This document shows positions 11,552-23,035 of a stretch of DNA of 64,000 nt, piece after piece. Each line of letters begins with the position of its first letter. Positions within the stretch are counted from its first letter, which is position 1. The DNA is from Marsupella aquatica (Eukaryota; Marchantiophyta): contig OZ316898.1 of assembly GCA_973895155.1 (NCBI GenBank), forward strand, positions 18,724,001-18,788,000. The letters run 5' to 3'. The translations under genes were made by a program, and so were the position numbers. The notes under the pieces were generated by a model, which had not been told where the DNA came from, made no database searches, and saw only the letters and a program-made list of their open reading frames with translations.

Positions 11552-12772
11552 TCAGGATCTAGGAGAACAGTTCTTCAAGCTGTGCTGTAGTTGTTGGAGA
11601 AGTTGAGCAGCTCTTTGCTTGGTTCTTGCGTTGATTTGGTGGTGACCCGATTCAACAAGACGAGATAATTGCATCAAAATTCCCACTTGCCCAGCTGCTT
11701 CATCGACACATCTGTTCGGGGAATGTTGGCAAATTGTCCAAAGACATGAAACTGCACTCTCTGATGCAGTAGGAATGTCATTCACGATGATTCTGACCAG
11801 CAGTGGCACCACTAGGGCGTGAGCTGTGACTGCCTCCCTCCCCTCTGGACTTGAGCAGAGGAGCTCCATCAATTTCGTTAGTATTTGCAACTGGCTTCTT
11901 CTCTTTGTTTCCAACAGAAGGTCCACCACTGCAAACACCACACCAATCTCCACAGCTCTCGCTATATTTTTATCCGGGCCATTCGATATGATAGAGAGGA
12001 TGGCATTCAACCCAGCGTCCACTGCTTTGAGGTAAAGATTCTCCTTGAGCAGCTGGACGAGGCCTTCGAAGATGCCGGCTATGTTTCCCACCGAGGCCTT
12101 CACCTCTTTGTCTCCATGAGCAAGGCTGTCCAGTAACAGGGCAGCGTTCACTCTTCCATCTATGCTTCCTCTGTTGAGCAGCCAGGAGATGACTGTGAGC
12201 TGCTTTGTTCCGATGTGAACGAGCTTTCTCATGTCTTGCAGTGGAAGGAGTATGAGGATGCCCAGTGCCTCCTCACAAGCGTGCACATCCTTGCTCAAAC
12301 TGTTAGGAGAGAAGACAAAGTTTGCCAGAACTGGCATTGCACCTGCCTCCGCTAGAACTGCCCTGTTTCGAGTGCCCTGATTCAAATCCTTGGCTAGACA
12401 CCTCAATTCCTTGAGAGTATTTAATGAATTTACTCCCCTTGTGGCCACTTCTCTCAGCATTTCCGTCACAGGTCGCCGCTTGGCTTCATTTGTGGAGGAC
12501 ACTACAGAAACTACCTCCTCTACGGCTGCTCCATAGGAATAATTATTGGATGAGCACCACTGTTGAATCAGCCTCTGCAACGTCTGGTTGGGGGCAGTGC
12601 CCATGTTGCATAACACCTGCATTGTGGATGGGCAGGTGTTGTGCCCCTCAGCGAACCATTTTTCAATGCTTCTCCTATCATAAGTCTGCCCTGTCGTCAG
12701 CGTCACTGGATCCTTCATCAATTGTAGAGAAATTGGACAAATAAAGAAATTGGGGACTGCCGCCTTCACCAT
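11552..12772 (-). CDS. Plant U-box / ARM-repeat E3 ubiquitin ligase (paralogue 1)
   Basis: Intronless 406-residue protein. Residues about 8-72 form a U-box: FFICPISLQLMKDPVTLTTG, then QTYDRRSIEKWF, the GHNTCPSTMQ turn and NQTLQRLIQQW. This E2-binding fold marks plant U-box ligases that transfer ubiquitin to target proteins. The C-terminal two thirds are helical and leucine-rich, with ARM-type segments such as GAMPVLANFVF, DGRVNAALLLDSLA and AVSCLWTICQHSP. The architecture resembles the PUB22/23/24 class, which acts in the cytosol and dampens immune or stress signalling in Arabidopsis; that role is not demonstrated here. The frame is open for 33 more codons upstream but without an ATG at its end. 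Met at 12772 is chosen because the two paralogues start at the same distance from the U-box. No lesion is seen. Confidence 0.93.
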   Translation of the reverse strand: MVKAAVPNFFICPISLQLMKDPVTLTTGQTYDRRSIEKWFAEGHNTCPSTMQVLCNMGTAPNQTLQRLIQQWCSSNNYSYGAAVEEVVSVVSSTNEAKRRPVTEMLREVATRGVNSLNTLKELRCLAKDLNQGTRNRAVLAEAGAMPVLANFVFSPNSLSKDVHACEEALGILILLPLQDMRKLVHIGTKQLTVISWLLNRGSIDGRVNAALLLDSLAHGDKEVKASVGNIAGIFEGLVQLLKENLYLKAVDAGLNAILSIISNGPDKNIARAVEIGVVFAVVDLLLETKRRSQLQILTKLMELLCSSPEGREAVTAHALVVPLLVRIIVNDIPTASESAVSCLWTICQHSPNRCVDEAAGQVGILMQLSRLVESGHHQINARTKQRAAQLLQQLQHSLKNCSPRS

Positions 12773-13981
12773 CTTGAATCTTGAATCTTCTTGCCTGTTG
12801 CTGTTATGAACTTCTCCGTGGATCCACACTAGCTCCTCAACTCCAAGATTGTAACTATCTCCTGCAGTCACCTATCACTAGAGGGAGCTTCCTTTCCGCT
12901 GAATGAGGTCTGCTTTCTATGTTGAGCTCTGCATACAAAATGGTTTGTGAGCTTGATGAAGTTCAGAGGACGGCCAGTTAGCTATATACTCCAGCCAACA
13001 GAATGTGGGCCGTTATGTCTTAGCTTGCCTGAATTGTTATTGTCTTTGCTGTCTTCTCCAGGCTCCAGTTCCGAGCTCCAAGGGACACGGTGCAAGCTGT
13101 AATTATAAATGTTTATGTCCACAGATGGGGCTCCTTGGGAATTTCGGTCGGTGAACTTGTTGGCTGTCTGGTCGCTTGCGTGGATGTGTCCTTTGAGGTT
13201 GCCATTTTGCTTTGGTGCTCAATTTCGCTTGTCTAACAGTTAGTTGCTGTTGAAGTATGTCTGATGTCGATTGATCCATCTAGCTCAGTATAGCAAGGAA
13301 GCCATGTGCCTTGGATGTGCCAGCAATAGAGACATAATGAAATGAGAATTCAAGAGACAGAGAGCCCATGTTTGGCACTCAACTGCGAAACTTCACCGCC
13401 CCTACCCTTCCGAGTGAGCGAGGCCAACTGGACCAGCGCGTATGGTTAAGAGAGTTTGATTTCGGGGGACAACTTGAACGGAGGCCCGAATTACCACGTA
13501 GTTTGTGGGGACGGTTTGAAGTTTCAATGACGAATTGCGAGATTCTTGGATCACATTTGAGATTATTTTGTAAAGCCAATGATTCCACGAAATTGTACAC
13601 AGGAGGAGCACGTGCCCAAACCAAATCTGCTCCCCGCCCTCTGCAGGAGAGCCCTTTCAGCATCATCTTGTGTGCGTTCCCTTTCCTCCCCTGACAAGCT
13701 ATGAGAAGCTCAAATCCTGCCTCCATGGCCTTTGGAGCGCCACTCCTGCTCAATGAACAGGGCGAATCCGTGATGCCACTGACAACTCCAGTAAATGTCA
13801 AGGTCTCCACAATGGAAATGTTTGCTTCAAGTACACCATGTTTCCAAAATTTCCTCCGTAGTGTTCGTTCAGGGCCAAGAGCAAAGTTTAGGCTCTTCCA
13901 ATTCCTGTCTCTCGGATCAGGTATCTAAGGGTAATTACACCACACATCAAATTGATTATCGGGGAACTGATTGATTCGTTA
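12773..13981. other. Upstream flank of U-box gene 1 and intergenic DNA
   Basis: It presumably holds the leader and promoter of the minus-strand U-box gene. A minus-strand frame of 143 codons at 13379-13810 is open and has mixed composition, but it has no recognised domain and no splice support, so it is not called as a gene. Confidence 0.45.
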
Positions 13982-14229
13982 CTGGGCCTTCTTTCTTTTG
14001 CCTGGAAAGACATGAAAAGCTACTTTGTAGAGTTGATTCTCCGGACTATGGCAATTGCCGTGGACATTAACTCATTCTGTTATATCCTCCATTTCGAACT
14101 CTGTGCTGGGCCTTCTTACTTTTTGCCTTGAAAGACTTGGAAGACTTGGAAGAGTAGTTTATCTATTTGATTCCCGGATACTGGCAATTGCCGTGGACAT
14201 TAATTCATTCTGTTATACTCTTCGTTTAG
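13982..14229. repeat. Two-copy tandem duplication, 124-bp period
   Basis: Units start at 13982 and 14106 with ctgggccttctt and share ggcaattgccgtggacatta followed by a near-identical continuation. They have diverged by small indels. No gene is recognised in them. Confidence 0.85.
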
Positions 14230-15368
14230 AACTTATGATCCATTGCTGCTTAATTTTGCAAATGTCAATTCACAACGACGGCAGCCCCCGGGGCACCATG
14301 CTGTAAAACTGTGTCCAGCGCTCTCGGTCTCTCTCTCTCAAGGCCACCGTAGATGTCGATGTCTTCTCCAGCCGGCTGGCTACAGGGGAGACAGACATGA
14401 CTGTGTCTGTCGGATGGGTTCACTGTTGGATTGATTGGCCAACAAATTGGTGATTGTTTCCACGTTTGATCGCATGTTCTTTAGTGGTATTCAATTGCTG
14501 TGTTTTCCGAAGTTGGTTCGTGTGAGGGACTCCCACCCTAGCCAGCGGCAGCTTGACACACGCTGTGATGGATCCGATATAATCATTATTTCATCATGAG
14601 GAGTTGGTTGTTGCATTTGATTCCACCACACGGAGAGGGACTCGAACTGTCGAACCGCCCGCAGGACAGGTTTATTAAAAGAGCATACTCATATCACTGT
14701 TTGATGATCTTACTCTGGTGAGTAATTGTAAGCTAGTGATCATCAAATGAGGTCACCCTTGTCCGTCGATTCTCTACGTCAGTACAGTGTATGATTTCAG
14801 GAGTACGTCTCTCGTCAATCGAGTCCACACCTTGATTGCCGGTGTCGCACGTCCTCTCCCTGGAACCTACCGCATGTACCGTCTGTGGTTCGGTGTTTCA
14901 CCGATGTCTTTCTTCAATGAGTGGTTTTGGAATCTTGCGGATGACTGTCTAGACTTGGTTGATCGTGGAGGGTCAGTGTTCTACTTTCCCCTAACCTCGT
15001 CCCAAAAGATTGGACTTGTGTCTGAAATCTTTTGCTCTCTAGCTTCTCCCTTTCGAAAGGAGGGTTCTCGGCAAAGTGTGGCAACTGGATCACTGTATTT
15101 TAATTGCTACGCTGATCTCTGGCTTATTTGGGGCGTTGGGACTAGCCAACCTCATCGTCCGTTCAAAAATTGTGACCGGAATTCTTTTGCAGCTGGGGTC
15201 ACTCGTCTATTTTGCACGTTTCTGGAAGTTCGAATTTCTCACGTAGCTGCAAACTCGCAACATATACCTTGTAGGGTTGTCTCAGGCGCTCCTCCCTGTA
15301 ATGTCCTTCTGTGTGGTTTCTGTGTTGTCTGCAGAATTGATGGAAGCCATTGCAATCAGTCGACAGAT
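14230..15368. other. Region with possible decayed membrane-protein exons
   Basis: The plus frame is open over about 590 bp (14787-15377) but lacks an ATG at its 5' end. In a different plus frame, about 15095-15245 encodes a strongly hydrophobic stretch (CILIATLISGLFGALGLA, then GILLQLGSLVYFARFW) and about 15275-15380 another (ALLPVMSFCVVSVLSAELME). These could be exons or remnants of a membrane protein, but I cannot link them with convincing splice sites, and I do not recognise the family. Confidence 0.25.
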
Positions 15369-15549
15369 GGGAATTAAGTACCCGCTGATATCAAAATTCA
15401 TAGAGAGGTGGTTTCATTAGAGATCCCAAGTGCTGAAGTGGTGGAAGCCACAATTACGACATCTCATACTGCATTAGTTTACTGAAGGGAATGAAGTTCC
15501 CGTTGATATAAAATTCAAAGAGAGGTGGTTTCATTGAAGATTCCAAGAA
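15369..15549. repeat. Two-copy tandem duplication, 118-bp period
   Basis: Units start at 15369 and 15487. Both contain a gggaat-aag-t-ccg-tgatat head and the block agagaggtggtttcatt. A third diverged trace (tgagaggtggtctcc) lies at about 15598. Confidence 0.75.
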
Positions 15550-16198
15550 GACAACTTATCAGGCCGTGACTAAGAGATTTCGTCGATATGAGATTCATGA
15601 GAGGTGGTCTCCTTGGACATCCCATGAAGTTGTTAGACCATCACTCAGATGTGCGACTTGCAATCTCCATGGCTCAGTATACTATTTATTATCGTCTCTG
15701 AGTCAGACTTTACAACCTTTGAAACGCAGGAAAGATTCCAAAAAGTTTGCAATTGAGTTCGTTACGAAAATAAATGACCCTTTGAGTGATGACACTGGCA
15801 ACATCAACATCAAATAGGAATGGAATTATCCCCTGAACCTTTGAGTGATGAGACTGACAACAACTCTCCCATAACGCCAGTGTTTTCAAAAACCAACTTC
15901 TCTGCTTGGCCTTGTTAATTCAAAATCAACACCTCGGCCGGCCTTGTCCTTAGCATTCAACACATTCGCCTGAGTCTCATTAGTCACAGATTTGCCCTTA
16001 AATTGAGCTTCGATATCAGCCGAATCGGTTGTTATGTTCTTCATGTAACACACTCCGTACTCATGAACACTCTAGGGAATGTCATGGTAGACTCATTTTA
16101 GACATGTTCGTGACAACAGCAGGTCACTGGATATCGACTTCTAGAGTGGTTTTGCTCGTCTGGTAGTGAAAATGAGGCTGTTTTCGATGTAAATTCTT
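15550..16198. other. Intergenic, no supportable gene
   Basis: Apart from the third diverged trace of the 118-bp repeat near 15598, I see no ORF with a domain, no RNA gene and no transposon protein remnant. Confidence 0.45.
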
Positions 16199-16357
16199 CC
16201 ATCTGCGAGGGGCACGATGCAAGAGTACGCCGTGTCCAAAACAGATTCTTTGGGGTGATCACAATTGGGTACAAGTTCGTCCATCTCCGAGGAGCAGTCA
16301 ATGTAAGACCACGTGCTCAAAAGACATTCGTTTAAGTGATCACAATTTGGGTAAGTA
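16199..16357. repeat. Two-copy tandem duplication, about 82-bp period
   Basis: Units begin ccatctgcgagg at 16199 and ccatctccgagg at 16281, and both end in gtgatcacaat-tgggta. Divergence is moderate. It lies just beyond the 3' end of the PhzF-like gene. Confidence 0.75.
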
Positions 16358-16618
16358 CTTCATAAAATGAGGTATCTACAATTCAGTGCACCCAAATTAT
16401 CGATCAAGCTCGACAACTCCACTAGGCATTGGGCCAAACGACAAAATGCAAAACGGGAAACTAAAATTAAGTTGACAAGCCAATCTTATTGATTGCCCTC
16501 CACACTTAAGGCACGAAAATGAAATTTGCAGCATGCCAAGACTGTAGAGGAGAACAAGACCAACGATTTGTACTTCGATAAGTATACAGTCCTTTTTACA
16601 ACAAGAATCCCTCTAGTC

Positions 16619-19246
16619 CTACTTCACAAGAACCCCTACCATGGAGATGTTAGCCTGGCCCCTAATGGAAACTCTGCCAATCTTTTTGTCCATAGAGAGC
16701 GCCAGTATTCCTCCTCGTTGCGATACCTGCCACCAGCACAAGAAAGATACCGCAGTAAGAGATGAGACACAACGCAAGGCTAGGTCGGAAAAAACCCGAC
16801 TGATTTGGCTCTATTTTACGATCGGAATGACTGGTTTTGTGGCCCTGGGATTGTTCAGCATTGCACCAGCTCCAAAGAAAGTACAGAAGCTGCAGACAAA
16901 TAGAGATGGGGGGAAGAGAAGATACACCAGAACAGCCCAAGAGAAAGTGCAGAAATCAAATGCTCTCCAAATCACGCTCTTCAATTGTCTGCAGCAAACT
17001 CTACCAGCATAAACATACCTGGTGAGCTAGTAGGTCGTACTTGTCGGTTTTCGTTGCCCAGTACGGTCCCAGGATAGAATGAGCACTTCCAGTGACAGGG
17101 TCCTGCAGGGACGGTTGATCTCTTTAACCTTAAAAAGTGTGAAGATGAAAGAATTTTTGGCAAGTGTCTCCTAAAGCGGAGTCCATTCCAAAATTTGGGC
17201 TCTAAAGGGTTGTGAATTGGTATGACCGGCACGTGCAAAGGAGAGTCACAAAATCTGATTGGACCATAAAACTGTACTAAGTTTTTTCCATAATGAAGGC
17301 AGAATATCATACCTCATTCATTCCCAATTTTGGCAAGAAGACCCTAGAAACAAAATCGAACCCTGAAGTTTCTCCTCCTGGAGCTATAGCGAGTAAGCCG
17401 TCACTATCGCACTTGAGCAATTCTTGCATATTTGGCTGCAGTTTGTCCATTTCCTCGCGCGTTTCAAGTTCAACCTGCACAAAATTTCAGATGCCTGATT
17501 GTCAGACCAGCGATATCAAGAGGCAAGGAATAGAGAAAAGTGTGAAGGTGGAGGTTGCCTCATTTAACTATAGTGGAGAGCATGAACGCAGCAATGGAAT
17601 TGAGAACCGACTAGCTGAATTTATGCCCAATGCTAGAGATAGAAAGACATTGTCGAGAACGCGGGGCATGGATTAACAATCTCTAAAACTGTCCATAGTT
17701 AAACGAGAGAAGATAGGAACGAATGAACTTGAGGTCCAACCAGACCCACCCAATCAGGCTATGGTGCTATGGTACCAACATAGTATATAGACTTTTCAAA
17801 ACGCGAAGCCACGTATCAGAAAGAATGAGCAGCAAATACAGGAAACTAATTAGATAGCTCATCAATATTCCTGATCTTCAAAAGATGTCTGAAGAACTGG
17901 CCAGATATAAACTGATGACTTGATTGATTTCCACTTAGGTGGTTTAAACTCAGCTCTAGCCACAAACTCGTCACAAAACTGAAGCGAGGTAGCTGGGCTT
18001 ACAATTAGATAACTCGAAGCTTTTCCCAAAGAGACTGATGTCGCAGTCCTTAGGGTATCAGATAGAGCCTCGACATCAGAATTGGAAGCTGGAGTAGTTG
18101 TTATCCAGGGAAAATTCATCTCAATAAGTTCTATTTTGGGCGTTTTTGTCTCCTCACTTGAATCAGTTTGAGCGTCACTCCCTTTTGGTCCTAAACAACG
18201 GGATGATAAAATTCCGCCCTTTGTGTGGAAGAATATAGTATCCTGCTTGCTGACAGCTCCAGAATCGTATAGGAGATGAGAAGTTGCAAAGGTGCCAAGT
18301 CCGCATAAACTCACCTGCACAGCATTCAAATTGTTCATTGTGGCATAGGAGATCTACTGGTACCAACTACAAGTAATCTCGACGAAGTAATTTCTCTGAA
18401 ATTTGATTCAAGAAACTGCAATGCTCGTTTGCTTTGCTCCCCTAGTAAAGGAAATATCGCTACTAGCTTAATGTCCGTGCTTGACTTCACTGGTGTGACG
18501 TATCAAGAATAAGATACCTCTCCTTTAAATATGAAAATTAAGTATCATCAACATTTTCTGATTAAAAAGGAACGGAAAATTAACTACCGCGGGTAGAAGT
18601 TCCTTAACATGGTAAAGGGAAGAGCAGAGCAGGCATGAGCTCGAAAATTCAAAACCTTGGCTTCGAAGCTTTGCAACGAAGAACTAAGACCCTCAATCGC
18701 AGACTGTCAAGTTTTGACCCCTTGGTAGCTGCTGTAGAGTCAAACAACCAAATATCAATGTCAATACCCACCTCGCATCCAGGAGTGAACCATCGTAGAT
18801 CGTACTCATGAATTACAGGTCGAGGTTCCCGTGTTAGGGCGGAACTTTCGTTGCTGTCCACCATTTGTTCATTTCGCTCTTCCTTTTCAGGCTTCTTCAC
18901 AGAAAATGCAGTTGCAGATAGGTTGAACTTAGCTGCAACATCTTGCATCCACTTGTCGTCTTTCCACTCCGAGAGGACAACCACTGCTGCAGCATTGCCT
19001 TTGCAATTCTCTCCAACGAAACCATCAACCTGCCATAAAAACAAGAGTTGCAAGATCTCAGTGTCTAAGCCATCGGTGAATACCTTGCTCGCTTAGCCCC
19101 TTCAAAAATGAAAATGTAAGCCATTTCACATCAGCTAATTGCACCTTAAGAAGAAAGAGACTCACAACAGCGTATGGGATCGACTCAGGCGACCGAAACA
19201 GAGATTCGAAAGCTTGAGCTAGCGAACGATCGCTTCCCGACCCCAT
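16619..19246 (-). CDS. PhzF-family protein (phenazine-biosynthesis-like fold), six exons, probable loss of two catalytic residues
   Basis: Exons on the minus strand: 19246-19166, 19029-18772, 18314-18003, 17474-17313, 17102-17019 and 16726-16619. All introns are GT-AG, every junction is phase 0, and the product is 334 residues, near the usual 260-310 plus an acidic insert at residues 75-100. Family blocks in order: IPYAVVDGFVGENCKGNAAA, WMQDVAAKFNLSATAF, DLRWFTPGCEVSLCGLGT, GFDFVSRVFLPKLGMNE, DPVTGSAHSILGPYW and a C-terminal strand pair around SQRGGILALS and GRVSIRGQA. PhzF proteins are isomerase-like enzymes with a diaminopimelate-epimerase fold. As I recall the family, catalysis uses Glu (in NLSET), His (in CGHAT), Asp and Ser (in DPxTGS). 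Here Glu is Ala66 and His is Leu119, while Asp272 and Ser277 remain. The reading frame is otherwise intact, so a non-catalytic or altered role is likely. Expression cannot be judged. Confidence 0.92.
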
Positions 19247-19989
19247 CACGGCTTCGACTGTTCAGATCCGGAGCTATTCCAGTGCTTCAGCAGCAGTTAA
19301 TTTCTAACGTGTTGCTCACTGGCGAGCCACAAACTCGACTGATGGTGGGTCGGCTCAAATTCCAAGCCTCTACGTTCCCTCTCCTTCTGGGCTACAACTG
19401 GAGTCTCAATCCGAGTTCTCAGTCAAACAATTCGGGGTTGAACAGAGGTTCAAATCTCAGTCAAAGAATCCGTGCCTACTGGACACTGATCCGACATGTA
19501 AGCTGAGAGTCATTAATAAAATATGGAGATATGGAGATGGGAGGACAAAGCTTACCAGGAAATGGATCGAGAGAAGTTCTGGAGGGCTTCCGAATGAAGC
19601 TGAGAAGTCTAAAAGCTTGGTACAGTCTTGTGGGCGAGTAATTGAATTCGTGATCAGTTGCCTTGGTGAAGTGACACATGGAGCAGCAGCTTGGGCCAGC
19701 TGGTCCACTTGGCACGATTGAGACACGCTGCCATCAAACTGTATTTTCACCTTCCAGGAAAGACTCGAGTCTGTGTAATTGCACCATGATAAACCCAATT
19801 GTTATGTTTATGTCACTCTATACCATGATACACCCATTTATCCTCTTCCAATCACTGAATGTTATTCTAGTATATTGTCACATCTTGACATGGAATTACA
19901 GGGACGCAAAAGAATTTAACCTTGCCCATTACGGTACCTTCAAAGAAGTGTGTTTGTGAGGATGAGGATGGCTACAAGCTTAGGGTTTG
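19247..19989. other. Upstream flank of the PhzF-like gene, with a possible minus-strand exon
   Basis: It should include the promoter and leader of the minus-strand PhzF-like gene. At about 19740-19552 a minus-strand frame (including QLAQAAAPCVTSPRQL and LLDFSASFGSPPELLS) ends before a GTAAGC donor and looks exon-like. No downstream partner exon was found, so it is only a candidate. Confidence 0.3.
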
Positions 19990-20147
19990 ATTCAGTTGAT
20001 AGGCCCCCAAAATGAATAATGTTACTTGATGGACCCCCTGGGTGATCCAGATTGTTGATCGATAGACCTTAAGTCAATGTACCCAAAATCCCATGGGTTG
20101 GGGAGGAAACTTTGGTTTGGGGGTCCATCAAGCAAATCTCTCCATGG
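19990..20147. mobile_element. Short inverted-terminal element (MITE-like), copy c
   Basis: The left part has cccccaaaatgaataatgtt, then acttgatggacccc. The right part (near 20121-20143) is ggtccatcaagcaaatctct, the inverse of the left end of the elements at 7704 and 8315. It is degenerate. Confidence 0.45.
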
Positions 20148-20245
20148 ACCCAAACAATCTGTTGATTTTTGCAGGTAAAGTCTAGAGTAGATAACATCTT
20201 GTGAAGAGGGCGCCAGCTCCAGGGTGACTCTAAGTCATAACACCT

Positions 20246-20380
20246 GCTGGTTTTTTTACAAAGGAGAGAAGCATGGGCCCCATCAATACCAAGTGCGAGG
20301 ACCAAAGGCGCCCAAGCAAGAAGAACAGACGGCAAGCTGCGCCGGTCGAGGTGGACAAGCAGTCCCCACAAAACCCGACC
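20246..20380 (-). mobile_element. Retroposon tail fragment related to the one at 8095
   Basis: A T-run at the left followed by GC-rich sequence with ggcccc, atcaata and gcgcccaagcaagaag aligns loosely with the 139-bp insert at 8095-8233 in the same orientation. It is probably a truncated 3' end of the same LINE family. The flanking duplication is not clear. Confidence 0.4.
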
Positions 20381-20559
20381 AACTAGTCAGGTCAGGAACC
20401 TTAGACTTCCCTGTGCTGCTTAGTTCTGTTCTACAAAAGGCTACACTACAGTCCCCAACACATTAAGTTCTGCTTTTATCTAGGGCTACCGATCCAGAAC
20501 AGCATGTGGGTCAAGATGGCAAACAAAATCATCAAGAGGAGTCTTCACACAGGTGCTGT

Positions 20560-20783
20560 TGAAGATAGAACAATGTTGGTGGACATCTGGGCAGGATGGT
20601 CTCTCCCCAATTAAGGTCAGTTTTTTCTACGGCGTCTATTTAACCATTGCTTCTCAACTAATGGGCAGTATAGCCATTGGAAGGTATGTGGTCCGTGGCA
20701 TTTGCTTCAGATGCAACACATGCTTTGAGCACACTGAACATCTGTTTTTCAGCTGCAACAAAGTGAATGCTAGATGGCGGTAA
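20560..20783 (+). pseudogene. LINE reverse-transcriptase zinc-binding (zf-RVT) fragment
   Basis: The plus frame reads GICFRCNTCFEHTEHLFFSC near the end. This matches GICVRCKLCFEHTEHLFFSC at the C terminus of the LINE at 38.2-44.97 kb. The preceding sequence is degenerate and no RT core remains. It is an old truncated copy. Confidence 0.7.
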
Positions 20784-20831
20784 GTGCAAACTCTGGTGCA
20801 GTGGTCAAGTGCAAACTCTGGTGCAGTGGTC
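20782..20831. repeat. Short tandem duplication, 25-bp period
   Basis: The block aagtgcaaactctggtgcag is repeated twice back to back just after the LINE fragment. Confidence 0.85.
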
Positions 20832-22829
20832 CCCCGCTCTCAATATTCCTTAACCTTCCTTGTCCACAAAGAAGACTGTTTAAGTTAAGATTATCACACT
20901 TGCCACAAGGTAACACCAGAAAATCTGTGGAGGTGGCATAACATTGGAAGACTGTATAATATGGTTTTATTTGAATAATAAAAAAAATTTCTGAAGCTGA
21001 TGGGTGGATTGATCATAAAGGTTGACCACACAGACTCACTGGACCCAGCACATTTTCCTTTAAAAAGGACCAAGCACATTTTGACACCTGCAAAGGCAAA
21101 TTCATACAAAGGAAATATGTTATTTTAGTAAAATATACTGTTCCACCAACTAGTGCCTTTTTTATGGCTTCCATGACCTGACTTGTGGTTTTGTTCGTCC
21201 GCCGGGGTTTTTTGCAGCTTTTGGGCGCTTGGCCCTTCCTATTCCTTTGCTTGGGCGGCTTTTACTCCCCTGCCTGGTTTGATGGCTTTGGGTCGCTTGT
21301 TTTCCAACCCCCCCCCCTCCCAACCAAAAAAAAGCAGACTGGTTCAGAATGATATATGTCCATTTGTATTGTTCATATATATACAACACTGCCAAACTAA
21401 GAGCAAAAAGAGCCATATTGGGAGACAGGGTCCCAAAGGCAGGAGACCAATGAAGGAAAACCAAGGGGAGAACCAAAGACTAACAAAGAGCCCAACGGGG
21501 ATCCCAAGAGGTCAACAATTGAGGACTAAAGCCCTACTGAGCAACAATCTGAAAGCCTGGTTGAGCTCCATAGTAAACCACATATGAGGGTCATGTAGAG
21601 GAATTTGACTAGAGGCCCTAAGACCAACCACCTTGGCTTATGAAGAGTAAAAACTCTGTGTGCCCTTTACAGTGTGACTGACATCTGCTAACAAAAGAAG
21701 GTAGTGAGTACCAAAACTGGAGGATAAGGCATCCACTCTACACAAAATAATGTGCAAGCCCACAAGGGACATTGGGCCTATCTAAATTGTTCATCCTCTC
21801 AAATGTTAGATTTCTTAGAGTTTTGATTTTGTAATTTCTAGGTACAAGAGGGTTACCCAGACATGTAAAGACTTTTTGGACCTCCCAGCAAGCAAATCAG
21901 TGCGGAACTTGGGGCATGATTTGTTTTTTATTTAGGTAACGCTACTTCATGAGTGTATCCCATGGAATGTCTGACACAATGCTCATGTAGACCACAGAAA
22001 CCCAAACGGACTGGAGAGAAACCCTTTTTGGTTGCAGATAACTTTCGCTTTGTAAATGTTTTTGTACTTGTCTGCCTGACAAATCTGGTCCCGTTATGGT
22101 TGCCAGGTTTATGGGAGTGGTCCATCTGAGCACTACTTTTCAAAAATGTGCTCCAGAAAGGGGTCTCAAATGTCAAAATTGGATGGACCTTGACTTAGTA
22201 GTTAAGGTTAGGAACATGAAAAGTTATAATAGACTACCAAATTCATAATCTATTACTTTGTCCATAAAGATTGGTTATATGCCATGACCATAAGTCATTG
22301 CATTGTCTCTAGCCTCTACTATGGCCATTGTGTGCCAAAATGGGTGTTGTGTTTTGAATATTGGCTCTGTGTTCAAATATTGGCATTGTTGTATTACTCA
22401 TGAGCTTTTCTCATTTGTGTTCAATGTAGAATAGTTTTAAGTCAAAACCCAAACACAACATCCAACTTGAATAGAATGTCAATATTCTAACACAATGCCC
22501 AGACCACGATGTATTAAAAAGACATTGTGTTCAAGCTAAAATGTATTTTTTATCATGAGACACTAAAATCTTACATTTTCAAACACAATGCCATGGATTT
22601 GGGTTGGGGGAAACCAGTAGTGGAATTATGATTATTTTGAGTAACACTAAATGACTAGCCCAATGACCCCTTCCTTGAACATAAATAGATATGAAGAGAA
22701 ATCTTGCACAATAAAATTTATATGCTATTTTGGTTAGTCTTTGCCCCATCCTTGTTTTTTTGTCCATTCTCATTTAAGTTTTCTTTCTTTAAAGTCAATG
22801 TCACTTTTGTCCATCCTCACTCATTTAAA
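20832..22829. other. Intergenic DNA with a further LINE-tail-like segment
   Basis: At about 21180-21340 the plus strand has GC-rich sequence (cttgggcggctttt, a C-run) followed by ccaaccaaaaaaaa, resembling the LINE 3' end in forward orientation. The rest is AT-rich with no convincing ORF. Confidence 0.35.
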
Positions 22830-23035
22830 TTTAACATTTTGAACCTCATCATTAGTTTTGTCTCTATTGAGGGTTTTAACATTTTGAACCTCATCATTAG
22901 TTTTGTCAGTTTTGTCTCTATTGAGAGTTTTGACGTTTTAACCTCATCATTAGTTTTGTCAGTATTGTAGTATTGTCTGTATTGAGAATTTTAACATTTT
23001 GAACCTCATCATTAGTTGTGTCTGAATTGAAAGTT
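22830..23035. repeat. Tandem repeat, four units of about 45-60 bp
   Basis: The motif ttttgaacctcatcattagt recurs (with small deletions) near 22838, 22882, 22930 and 22998, linked by ttttgtctctattgaga. The array is AT-rich and non-coding. Confidence 0.85.

Noticed and set aside
12773-12871. 33-codon N-terminal extension of U-box gene 1
   Set aside because: The extension has no ATG at its 5' end, and the paralogues begin at the position matching 12772.
13379-13810. 143-codon minus-strand gene
   Set aside because: It is open but has no recognised domain, unclear start and overlapping frames on both strands.
14787-15377. 196-codon plus-strand gene
   Set aside because: There is no ATG at the 5' end. 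Hydrophobic coding-like stretches occur in a different frame, and no consistent splice model was found.
16641-17012. Plus-strand ORF with a hydrophobic segment (LIWLYFTIGMTGFVALGLFS)
   Set aside because: It lies antisense to the last intron and last exon of the PhzF-like gene, whose minus-strand exons have matching splice sites and family motifs. It is a shadow frame.
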